The translations under genes were made by a program, and so were the position numbers. Positions 7,646 to 13,070 of a stretch of DNA of 19,078 nt are shown here, piece after piece; the first letter of the stretch is position 1, and every line of letters starts with the position of its first letter. Source of the DNA: Candidatus Paceibacterota bacterium (lineage in GTDB: Bacteria; Patescibacteriota; Minisyncoccia; Phycocordibacterales; CAINVO01); assembly GCA_028714275.1 (NCBI GenBank), contig JAQTMP010000010.1:1-19078 (forward strand). The letters run 5' to 3'. The notes beneath the pieces are model-generated. The model searched no databases. It saw nothing but the letters and a program-made list of their open reading frames with translations, and was not told where the DNA came from.

Positions 7646-7654
7646 CACTTCTAG

Positions 7655-7676
7655 TCTCTAATTTTCAGATTAGAGA
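7655..7676 (-). terminator. Stem-loop at the 3' end of the dksA-like gene
   Basis: TCTCTAAT (7655-7662) and ATTAGAGA (7669-7676) form a perfect 8-bp stem with a 6-base loop that spans the stop codon (7670-7672). There is no U-run on either side. It may be a processing or stability element, or a weak terminator between the dksA-like gene and comM. Confidence 0.35.
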
Positions 7677-8041
7677 TCTTTGAGATGAGCTTTGCAGGTA
7701 CGGGCTGAAGGGTTGGCTTCAAGGCGGTCAGCCTCAATTGGCTGGTGACATATTTCACATGAGCCATAAGCCCCTTTTTTGATTTTTTCGAGAGCCTTTT
7801 CAACTTCATGAAGCTGTTTTTCGAGTTGTCCAACTACGGCGGTATTTTCTTCTAGTGTTTCTAAAGAATCAGCTACTTCGCTACGGTCTCCCGGGATAGG
7901 ATCCTCATCCCCTTTTCTGGCATTCCAGCCGTCTATGTTTTTAGGATCTTCCTGGCCGACGCTTTTAAGCTCTGTCTCAAGAGTGGCAAGTTCCTTTTCT
8001 AATTTTTCTTTAAAGTGTGAGGTGTCGTTTGTCATTGGCAT
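7670..8041 (-). CDS. DksA/TraR-family zinc-finger protein
   Basis: A 123-residue protein with a long charged coiled coil (about 8-90, including LEKELATLETELK and LEKQLHEVEKALEKI) followed by the DksA/TraR zinc finger. Family members bind in the secondary channel of RNA polymerase and adjust initiation, often with ppGpp. Others are uncharacterised. The finger here reads C95-x2-C98-x17-C116-x2-H119, with His replacing the usual fourth Cys and the spacing intact. The acidic GDEDPIPGDRSEVAD segment lies before the second helix. The first ATG is at 8041 and another at 8035. A -10-like TACAAT abuts the first, so the ATG at 8035 may be the one used on a leaderless message. Confidence 0.85.
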   Translation of the reverse strand: MPMTNDTSHFKEKLEKELATLETELKSVGQEDPKNIDGWNARKGDEDPIPGDRSEVADSLETLEENTAVVGQLEKQLHEVEKALEKIKKGAYGSCEICHQPIEADRLEANPSARTCKAHLKDL

Positions 8042-8069
8042 ATTGTAACAGACTAAAGAAAGAGTGCAA
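8042..8069 (-). promoter_or_regulatory. Possible promoter of the dksA-like gene
   Basis: On the minus strand TTGCAC (8064-8069) and TACAAT (8042-8047) are 16 bp apart. The -35 is weak. The predicted start site coincides with the second ATG (8035), which would make the mRNA leaderless. Confidence 0.35.
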
Positions 8070-8075
8070 TCTTGG

Positions 8076-9065
8076 CTATCTCGATATCTGGGTGGAAGTC
8101 ATGCGGGCCAGGACTTCTTTTAGAGTTTCCTGGTCTGAAGCGATGATTAAGGTCGAGCGATCGATGAAAGTATAAAAATAATGAACAATCCCTTGGCTGT
8201 CAGTCAGAGCTCGGGCATCAAGGTTGAGAATGATCTTGTCTGTAAATAATTTGTTTGGAGCGGTGGGATTGTTTGTGTGGTCAAAAAGTCTGCCAATGTC
8301 AGTATCCATACTGTTTTCCCAGGCGAGCATACCCGCATAAGCGTTTTCATAAGAATCAATTTTGAGAATGATGAAATTTCCAACAGGTTTATATGAATAA
8401 ATGCCATAGTAAAAATCAGGATTTAATGAACGTAAAAATTCTGGAGTGACTCTGGCTTTGAGAATGTTCAAAAAATCTGCCGACGACGCTATAGAGGTCG
8501 TCGTTCCCTGAGTCTCGGTAAACCTAAGTTCTTCGATAGACCCCAAGGACATGAAAGTGTTACGTTCAGCCTCAAGTTTGTTGACCAAGCTTATCGAGTC
8601 TGTATCATTTAGGGATGTTTGTTTTTGAGTATCGGTGTAAAAAAGATGTGAAGTGTTTTGAGGCTGGAAATTTTGGACTGGTTGGTGGGCCCGATAATAA
8701 ACATATCCTGCCGTGGCCAACCCTCCTACAATGAGCAGAACGCTGACAAGAACAATGGCCAAATTTAATTTAAAACCTTGAGAGACTGTTATTTCTTGAT
8801 TGGTTCTGTTCTCCTCACGTTTTTTTTCTGCAATGGCCATTTTGACCATGGAAACATTATCTTTTTTTATAGCCTCGGCTACGTCGCTTTGATAGGTGCG
8901 TAGAGGTTTTATTTCTAAATCCTTATTTTTTTTGGTGTACTCAGCAATAGCCTCTGCATAGCCAGGGCTTTTTGCTTTTTCTTCAGATCTTCCAGATTGT
9001 GAAGGCTGATCCTGGTTCAACAAATCCGCCACGCTTGGTTTTTTTGGAATAAAATCGTTTTCCAT
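8076..9065 (-). CDS. Single-pass membrane protein of unknown function
   Basis: The 329-residue product is not one I can name. Residues 1-98 are charged and probably cytoplasmic, with a proline-containing low-complexity start (FIPKKPSVADLLNQDQPSQ) and a helical segment around TYQSDVAEAIKKDNVSMVKMAIAEKKR. One hydrophobic helix (about 101-124, AIVLVSVLLIVGGLATAGYVYY) crosses the membrane. The remaining ~200 residues should be extracytoplasmic and form a strand-rich domain with no obvious catalytic motif. It lies 24 nt after the NYN gene and 34 nt before the dksA-like gene on the same strand, so it probably shares their transcript. Proteins with a similar short cytoplasmic head and a single TM helix recur in Parcubacteria, as far as I recall. 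That gives no function. Confidence 0.75.
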   Translation of the reverse strand: MENDFIPKKPSVADLLNQDQPSQSGRSEEKAKSPGYAEAIAEYTKKNKDLEIKPLRTYQSDVAEAIKKDNVSMVKMAIAEKKREENRTNQEITVSQGFKLNLAIVLVSVLLIVGGLATAGYVYYRAHQPVQNFQPQNTSHLFYTDTQKQTSLNDTDSISLVNKLEAERNTFMSLGSIEELRFTETQGTTTSIASSADFLNILKARVTPEFLRSLNPDFYYGIYSYKPVGNFIILKIDSYENAYAGMLAWENSMDTDIGRLFDHTNNPTAPNKLFTDKIILNLDARALTDSQGIVHYFYTFIDRSTLIIASDQETLKEVLARMTSTQISR

Positions 9066-9068
9066 TTA

Positions 9069-9087
9069 TTTTAGAAATGTTCTAAAA
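9069..9087. repeat. Palindrome between the NYN and membrane-protein genes
   Basis: TTTTAGAA (9069-9076), ATG, TTCTAAAA (9080-9087) is a perfect 8-bp inverted repeat with a 3-base loop. It fills most of the 24-bp gap between two same-strand genes, directly ahead of the downstream start codon. It could modulate translation or mark an operator or processing site. Confidence 0.4.
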
Positions 9088-9089
9088 AA

Positions 9090-9746
9090 CTAGACACTTT
9101 TTTCATCCAGGGTATCTTCCCCAGCGGTTGAATCCTCAGGTATATAGGATCTAGGGATACGTTCTGACTGGTCTTCGGTATGTTTACCCCTGACATGTCG
9201 ACCACTTGGGGTTCGATTTACGGGACTTCTGCTTCCCTGGTAATTCATCAAATATTTTCGAGGATTTTCGCACATATCAATAAAATCATCAGCTACCTCC
9301 TTGAGTTTTCCCGAAGAAGACTTGCCAAAAGAAATAACTTCCACCTGGCAACCCTCGTTCATTTGAAGATATTCTACAAGTGGAATAAAATCCCCGTCCC
9401 CGGAGGCTATAATAACAGTATCAAGTTTCGGTGCAATTTTGATGGCGTCTACAGCAAGTCCGACATCCCAGTCTGCTTTTTTAGCGCCACCGAGGAAAAT
9501 TTGAAGGTTTTTGGTTTTTGTTTCGATGCCAAGCTTTTCTAGGGCTTCAAAAAAGGTCTTTTCATCACCACTTTCTGTGGTGATGACATAAGCCACTGCG
9601 CGGATGAGAGCTCTGCCGGCTAGGGACTCTTTCATGATAGCTCCAAAGTTGACTCGGGCATGGTAGAGGTTTTTTGCACTATGGTAAAGGTTTTGAGTGT
9701 CAATAAAGATCCCCACTCGCTGTTCTTTGTGTTTAATAACGGTCAT
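9090..9746 (-). CDS. NYN-domain (LabA/DUF88-like) putative RNase
   Basis: A 218-residue protein of the PIN-like NYN superfamily. The nuclease core is at about 9-158: the strand RVGIFIDTQNL with D16 and N19, WDVGLAVDAI with D94 and D100, and the signature VIIASGDGDFIPLVEYL with D117 and D119. These acidic residues would coordinate Mg2+ at a single-strand RNA cleavage site. The segment VEVISFGKSSSGKLKEVADDFIDM closes the domain, as in LabA-type proteins. The last ~50 residues are polar, basic then acidic, and probably disordered. Substrates of bacterial NYN proteins are mostly unknown. The gene follows rpsO on the same strand but is separated from it by a terminator-like hairpin, and it heads the group with the TM protein and dksA-like genes. 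Confidence 0.85.
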   Translation of the reverse strand: MTVIKHKEQRVGIFIDTQNLYHSAKNLYHARVNFGAIMKESLAGRALIRAVAYVITTESGDEKTFFEALEKLGIETKTKNLQIFLGGAKKADWDVGLAVDAIKIAPKLDTVIIASGDGDFIPLVEYLQMNEGCQVEVISFGKSSSGKLKEVADDFIDMCENPRKYLMNYQGSRSPVNRTPSGRHVRGKHTEDQSERIPRSYIPEDSTAGEDTLDEKSV

Positions 9747-9804
9747 AAAATAAATTTAAAATAATAATAAAAAATGAATAAAATTCTGAGCTACTAATAA
9801 CTAA

Positions 9805-9832
9805 AATATAAAAAAATAAAGGGCCACCCTCT
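9805..9832 (-). terminator. Intrinsic terminator downstream of rpsO
   Basis: On the minus strand AGAGGG-TGG-CCCTTT forms a 6-bp stem (one G-U pair) at 9818-9832, followed by a T-rich tract (9805-9817). It lies about 60 bases past the rpsO stop and about 60 bases before the NYN start codon. Confidence 0.5.
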
Positions 9833-9891
9833 AATCATAGTCTACTTTTGTTTAAAACCAAAGTTTTGCCAAACCTCCCCAAAGAGGTCTT

Positions 9892-10164
9892 TTATTTAGC
9901 CTTCTTCAGATCAAGCTTCTTAATCAAAGTTTCGTAGCGTTTTAGGCTCTTTTTTTGAAGATATTTGAGATGTGATTGCCGATCAGCCACTAATTGGAGT
10001 AGTCCACGGCGAGAGTGGTTGTCTTTTTGATGTTTTTTGAGGTGCTTAGCAAGCTCTTCAATACGCTTTGTAATCAAAGAAACCTGCACTTCTGGAGAGC
10101 CAGTGTCTGTAGCGTGGACTTTGACGTCTTTGATGATTTTCTGCTTTTTTGTCTTTGTTAACAT
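9892..10164 (-). CDS. rpsO: 30S ribosomal protein S15
   Basis: S15 binds the central domain of 16S rRNA early in 30S assembly and contributes to a bridge with the 50S subunit. The product is 90 residues, the normal bacterial length, with the conserved DTGSPEVQVSLITKRIEELAKHLK, the HSRRGLL loop that contacts rRNA, and the Arg/Lys-rich C-terminal helix (YLQKKSLKRYETLIKKL). The start codon at 10164 has no Shine-Dalgarno sequence. A promoter with TTGCAA and TATCGT ends ten bases upstream, so the mRNA may be leaderless. A long pseudoknotted leader of the E. coli autoregulatory type would not fit there. In many bacteria rpsO precedes pnp. Here it precedes a NYN-domain putative RNase instead. Confidence 0.97.
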   Translation of the reverse strand: MLTKTKKQKIIKDVKVHATDTGSPEVQVSLITKRIEELAKHLKKHQKDNHSRRGLLQLVADRQSHLKYLQKKSLKRYETLIKKLDLKKAK

Positions 10165-10173
10165 ATTGAAAGT

Positions 10174-10202
10174 ACGATAGCATAAAAGGCGTATTTTTGC
10201 AA
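10174..10202 (-). promoter_or_regulatory. rpsO promoter
   Basis: On the minus strand TTGCAA (10197-10202) and TATCGT (10174-10179) are 17 bp apart. The predicted start site is about three bases before the ATG at 10164. Confidence 0.45.
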
Positions 10203-10222
10203 CCTTTTAAGAGGTAAACAGC

Positions 10223-10252
10223 TTCACCAGACAAAATAAGGCGTGTTATACT
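10223..10252 (+). promoter_or_regulatory. Promoter of the Xer-type recombinase gene
   Basis: TTCACC (10223-10228) and TATACT (10247-10252) are 18 bp apart. The ATG lies 9 bases after the -10, so the transcript should have almost no leader. It diverges from the rpsO promoter within a 97-bp gap. Confidence 0.45.
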
Positions 10253-10261
10253 GTACCTATA

Positions 10262-11236
10262 ATGTCGCACAATAAATCCAACCCAAAGTTAGAGATTTTT
10301 GACCTGAAAAGGCGCTTTTTGGAACATTTGGAGATAGAAAAGGGTCGCAGTCTCAAGACGATTGAAAATTATGACCGTTATCTGACTCGTTTTTTGGAAT
10401 ATACAAAACTTTCTTCCCCTGCTGAAATTACTGAAGAAGTGGTTCGGCAATACCGGCTTTGGCTCAACAGAACAGAAACTTTAAAGAAAAGAACCCAAAA
10501 CTATTACCTTATTGCCCTGCGATCTTTTTTGAGATATTTAATCAGGCGGGAAATCAAAACTCTTCCTCCCGACCGTATTGAACTTGCTAAAATTCCTGAA
10601 AGATCAATTGACACGGTCACTCACGTAGAGCTTGAGAGGCTTTTATCTGCCCCAGACGGAAGTGACGTCAAAAATCTTAGGGATAGAGCCATTTTGGAGC
10701 TATTTTTTTCCACAGGCTTGCGTGTCTCAGAGCTGTGTTCTCTGTCGCGTGATCTAGACCTGACGCGGGATGAGTTTTCTATTAGAGGCAAGGGTGAAAA
10801 AGTTCGAGTAGTTTTTATCTCTGAAACAGCCCGCCAAGCCATCAAGGCCTACCTATCAAAGCGGACAGACATGGACGGTGCTTTATTTGTGCATCTGGCA
10901 GGTAAAGGGAAAAGCGATGAAAAAAAATCGGAAAAATCAGAAAAAGTTCAATCACTCGATCATGAATCAGACCGTCGTCTGACTCCCCGCTCGATCGAGC
11001 GTCTGGTAAAGTATTATGCGACTAAAGCTGGCATATCGAAAAAAGTGACACCTCACGGTTTGAGGCATAGTTTTGCTACGGACCTTCTTTCTAATGGGGC
11101 CGACTTGCGTTCTGTCCAGATGCTTCTAGGCCATGCCAACATTACCACCACTCAAATTTATACCCACGTCACAGATAGCCACTTGAGAGACATTCATAGG
11201 AATTTTCATAATAAAAAGCCTGAAAATAAGGGTTAA
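10262..11236 (+). CDS. XerC/XerD-like tyrosine recombinase
   Basis: A 324-residue site-specific recombinase, most likely the one that resolves chromosome dimers at a dif-type site. The N-terminal SAM-like core-binding domain is at about 12-98 (FLEHLEIEKGRSLKTIENYDRYL). The catalytic domain has all active residues: R154 (TGLRVSELCSL), K177 (IRGKGEK), H265 and R268 (HGLRHSFA), H291 (LLGHANITTTQ) and the nucleophile Y300 (IYTHV). A lysine/serine-rich insert at about 214-238 separates the two halves of the catalytic domain and is longer than in E. coli XerC/D. No second recombinase is in the window, and lineages with one Xer usually use it alone. The gene neighbours rpsO rather than a mobile element, which favours a housekeeping role over an integrase. 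Confidence 0.9.
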   Translation: MSHNKSNPKLEIFDLKRRFLEHLEIEKGRSLKTIENYDRYLTRFLEYTKLSSPAEITEEVVRQYRLWLNRTETLKKRTQNYYLIALRSFLRYLIRREIKTLPPDRIELAKIPERSIDTVTHVELERLLSAPDGSDVKNLRDRAILELFFSTGLRVSELCSLSRDLDLTRDEFSIRGKGEKVRVVFISETARQAIKAYLSKRTDMDGALFVHLAGKGKSDEKKSEKSEKVQSLDHESDRRLTPRSIERLVKYYATKAGISKKVTPHGLRHSFATDLLSNGADLRSVQMLLGHANITTTQIYTHVTDSHLRDIHRNFHNKKPENKG

Positions 11237-11248
11237 ATTAGCTTAATG

Positions 11249-11307
11249 AAAATAAAAAAGGGCTTGATCTGAGAGTGTTTGGAAGAACACAACAGATCAA
11301 GCCCTTT
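11249..11307 (-). terminator. Strong intrinsic terminator of the 152-residue protein gene
   Basis: AAAGGGCTTGATCTG (11257-11271) and CAGATCAAGCCCTTT (11293-11307) pair over 15 bp, with an inner stem GTGTT/AACAC (11275-11279, 11286-11290). On the minus strand the hairpin is followed by a T-rich tract (11249-11256). In the plus direction it is followed by G-rich sequence, so its main role should be for the minus-strand gene, although it may also protect the 3' end of the recombinase mRNA. Confidence 0.8.
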
Positions 11308-11334
11308 GGGGGTGTTTAAGCGGGGTTGGGGGTT

Positions 11335-11793
11335 TTAGGCCGCCATACCCAGCTCCTCTGGGGATATTTTCATGACAGCTTGCTCACTTTGCCCGAGCAG
11401 CTTCGTGATTTTTTCAGCGTCCGATGCCGATGAGCTTTTGAATGCTTCGAGCACGTGCGGCGTCTTCGCGGCGAAGATGAGCATCTTAGACTTGTCCATT
11501 TCAAATGCCATCCCGTCACAGTACTGCTGCATGAGGTCACGCTTGACCTTGTTTCCAAAAAGCGCCAGGAGCTCTTTTTGAACACGCAGCGGCTGGAAAG
11601 CCGAGGAGGTAACCGTCACCACTACCCGTGGCTCACGGTTTTCTTTCTCAGCCTCCTCAATTTCGAGGCCAGCATCTCTGAGAAGCTGATCCCTGATCTC
11701 CTCGATCAGGTTCATGCCGTCTCGGAACTCCTTGCCCAAGGCTTTGACTAATTCACTTTTTTTGGGTTTTTCCGTCGCTGATATCTTATACAT
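11335..11793 (-). CDS. Hypothetical 152-residue charged protein
   Basis: I do not recognise this protein. It has no signal peptide or TM helix. The N-terminal half is helical and charged (ELVKALGKEFRDGMNLIEEIRDQLLRDAGLEIEEAEKENRE), followed by a strand (PRVVVTVTSS), then further helices with LRVQKELLALFGNKVKRDLMQQY, and an Ala/Ser-rich end. Base composition is visibly GC-richer than the surrounding genes. Together with its own promoter (TTGATT and TAGGAT at 11815-11842) and the best terminator in the window, this suggests either a well-expressed monocistronic gene or a recent arrival. It is divergent from the exonuclease III gene. A DNA- or nucleoid-associated role is possible from size and charge, but nothing specific supports it. 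Confidence 0.75.
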   Translation of the reverse strand: MYKISATEKPKKSELVKALGKEFRDGMNLIEEIRDQLLRDAGLEIEEAEKENREPRVVVTVTSSAFQPLRVQKELLALFGNKVKRDLMQQYCDGMAFEMDKSKMLIFAAKTPHVLEAFKSSSASDAEKITKLLGQSEQAVMKISPEELGMAA

Positions 11794-11814
11794 GGTATGA
11801 ACAATCTGCCAGGA

Positions 11815-11842
11815 ATCCTAGCATGGTCGGATAAAAAATCAA
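11815..11842 (-). promoter_or_regulatory. Promoter of the 152-residue protein gene
   Basis: On the minus strand TTGATT (11837-11842) and TAGGAT (11815-11820) are 16 bp apart. The leader would be about 15 nt. No Shine-Dalgarno sequence is seen. Confidence 0.4.
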
Positions 11843-11846
11843 GAGC

Positions 11847-11852
11847 TATGAT
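11847..11852 (+). promoter_or_regulatory. -10 box of the exonuclease III gene
   Basis: TATGAT lies 12 bases before the ATG at 11865. It matches the consensus at five of six positions. The -35 region is weak. A leader of only a few bases is predicted. Confidence 0.35.
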
Positions 11853-11864
11853 ATATTTAAGGAT

Positions 11865-12698
11865 ATGAATATTGGTAATCCTGGAACAAAATTTAACTTC
11901 AAAAAACTACGTATTTTATGTTGGAATGTAAACGGGATTCGCGCTTGGCATAAAAAGGGCCACCTTGAGTGGCTGCTAAAAGAGTCCCCAGACATTTTTT
12001 GTGTTCAGGAAACAAAAGCTCACCCTGAACAATTACCCGAAGAACTTCGCAACCCAGACGGATATCACAGCTACTTTGACCACTCAAAAGGCCGAAAAGG
12101 ATACAGCGGTGTGGCTATTTTTACCAAGATTAAGCCAGATTCAGTCGCCTACGGTATAGGAGTGGAAGAACTGGATCAAGAAGGGAGATTTCTAGGCCTA
12201 TTTTTTGGAAAGCTAGTCATTATCACAACCTACTTCCCTAACGGAGGCGGTGGACCAGCAAGATTGGATTTCAAGCTGCGTTTTTATGATGCCTTTTTAG
12301 ATTATGTTCAAAAATTGAGGAAAAAGGGTTACTCGATTGTCTTTTGTGGAGACATAAATACTGCACATGCAGAAATTGATTTGGCCCGTCCAAAAGAAAA
12401 CGTGGACAACACCGGTTTTTTACCCATCGAGAGAGCTTGGCTTGATCGTGTAGTAAAAGCGGGGTATGTAGATACTTATAGACATTTCAATCCTATTAAA
12501 ACAGGGGCCTACACATATTGGGACATGAAGACTTTTGCCCGAGATCGCAATGTGGGCTGGAGAATAGACTATTTTTTTACCAGTCCAGATATTCTTGGGA
12601 AGGTAAAAAAGGCTTCGATCCTCGAGGATATCTACGGATCTGATCATTGTCCTATAGAATTAGTTTTAGATTTCAGTTCTAAAACAAAAGGGAACTAG
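11865..12698 (+). CDS. xth: Exodeoxyribonuclease III / AP endonuclease
   Basis: ExoIII cuts 5' to abasic sites in base-excision repair and degrades DNA 3'-5'. The 277-residue product has the whole EEP-fold active site: N21 and N23 (CWNVNGIRAW), E49 (CVQETKAH), Y123 (TTYFPNGG), D163 and N165 (CGDINTAH), and D260/H261 (YGSDHCPIEL). WRIDYFFTS near the C-terminus is also typical. The motif TTYFPNGG with LDFKLRFYDAF is characteristic of ExoIII rather than of other EEP phosphatases. The first ATG (11865) gives about 15 residues before the first strand LRILCWN. No other start is better. The gene is divergent from the 152-residue protein gene, with about 70 bp shared for promoters. Confidence 0.95.
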   Translation: MNIGNPGTKFNFKKLRILCWNVNGIRAWHKKGHLEWLLKESPDIFCVQETKAHPEQLPEELRNPDGYHSYFDHSKGRKGYSGVAIFTKIKPDSVAYGIGVEELDQEGRFLGLFFGKLVIITTYFPNGGGGPARLDFKLRFYDAFLDYVQKLRKKGYSIVFCGDINTAHAEIDLARPKENVDNTGFLPIERAWLDRVVKAGYVDTYRHFNPIKTGAYTYWDMKTFARDRNVGWRIDYFFTSPDILGKVKKASILEDIYGSDHCPIELVLDFSSKTKGN

Positions 12699-12724
12699 GA
12701 GTAGAAAGTTATCCCCAGATGTCC

Positions 12725-12752
12725 TTTACGTGTCCTTTAGAAATGTTATACT
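12725..12752 (+). promoter_or_regulatory. Promoter in the gene-free stretch after xth
   Basis: TTTACG (12725-12730) and TATACT (12747-12752) are 16 bp apart. The predicted start site is near 12759. No annotated gene follows before a plus-strand terminator at 12984-13030, so a short transcript is predicted. Confidence 0.45.
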
Positions 12753-12761
12753 GCTAGGCAG

Positions 12762-12842
12762 ATGAGAGTTGCATCCCACTTTTGCAGCCAATGTTCTTTA
12801 CAGTTCTTTAGTGAATGTAAAGTTTTGTGTGAGGTTCGGTGA
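12762..12842 (+). CDS. Possible 26-codon Cys-rich small ORF
   Basis: ATG at 12762 opens a frame of 26 codons ending in TGA at 12840-12842. The product has four Cys residues (FCSQC, SECKVLC) in a spacing reminiscent of a metal site. The ATG is about three bases after the predicted start site, matching the leaderless pattern elsewhere in the window. Most of its 3' half lies inside the first hairpin. It is too short to judge by codon use, so it may be chance within an RNA gene. Confidence 0.2.
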   Translation: MRVASHFCSQCSLQFFSECKVLCEVR

Positions 12843-12983
12843 AGGTTGATTTGATCTGTCCGGCGAAATTTGTTTCCACTTTTTTTAAAGCTTCTACCTG
12901 AAGCACTAACTTTTCGAAACAGTTCTTAGGGGCCATCTCGTCAATTCTTTACACTTTCACAAACTTCATTCGTCAGTAGGGCG

Positions 12984-13030
12984 AAGCCGCTTATGCAACA
13001 TCATCTATAGTCGCATGGGCGGCTTTTTGT
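12984..13030 (+). terminator. Intrinsic terminator
   Basis: AAGCCGC (12984-12990) pairs with GCGGCTT (13019-13025), with an inner ATGC/GCAT stem (12993-12996, 13013-13016) and a T-rich run (13024-13030) after it. It ends transcription coming from xth or from the promoter at 12725-12752. Confidence 0.65.
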
Positions 13031-13070
13031 TTGGAAAAATTTGTTAAAATCCCTAGCGCATTTCTTGCAG

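Larger units (their letters stand above)
12759..13030 (+). ncRNA. Possible small structured RNA of about 270 nt
   Basis: This is most of a gene-free stretch of 372 bases (12699-13070). It has a promoter at its start and an intrinsic terminator at its end. Inside are a hairpin with CTTTACA (12796-12802) and TGTAAAG (12816-12822) plus an inner TTC/GAA pairing, and a second hairpin GCTTC/GAAGC (12890-12894, 12900-12904). I looked for the conserved cores of RNase P RNA, SRP RNA and tmRNA and found none. A 26-codon Cys-containing ORF starts at 12762, so it could instead be a short mRNA or a leader. The boundaries are estimates from the promoter and terminator. Confidence 0.35.

Noticed and set aside
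10262..11236. Tyrosine recombinase as integrase of a mobile element
   Set aside because: No attachment-site duplication, phage genes or tRNA adjacent; neighbours are housekeeping genes, so a Xer role fits better.
11372..11751. ORFs opposite the 152-residue gene (11372-11581, 11455-11751)
   Set aside because: These are GC-driven shadow frames without starts or motifs. The minus-strand frame has a promoter and a terminator.
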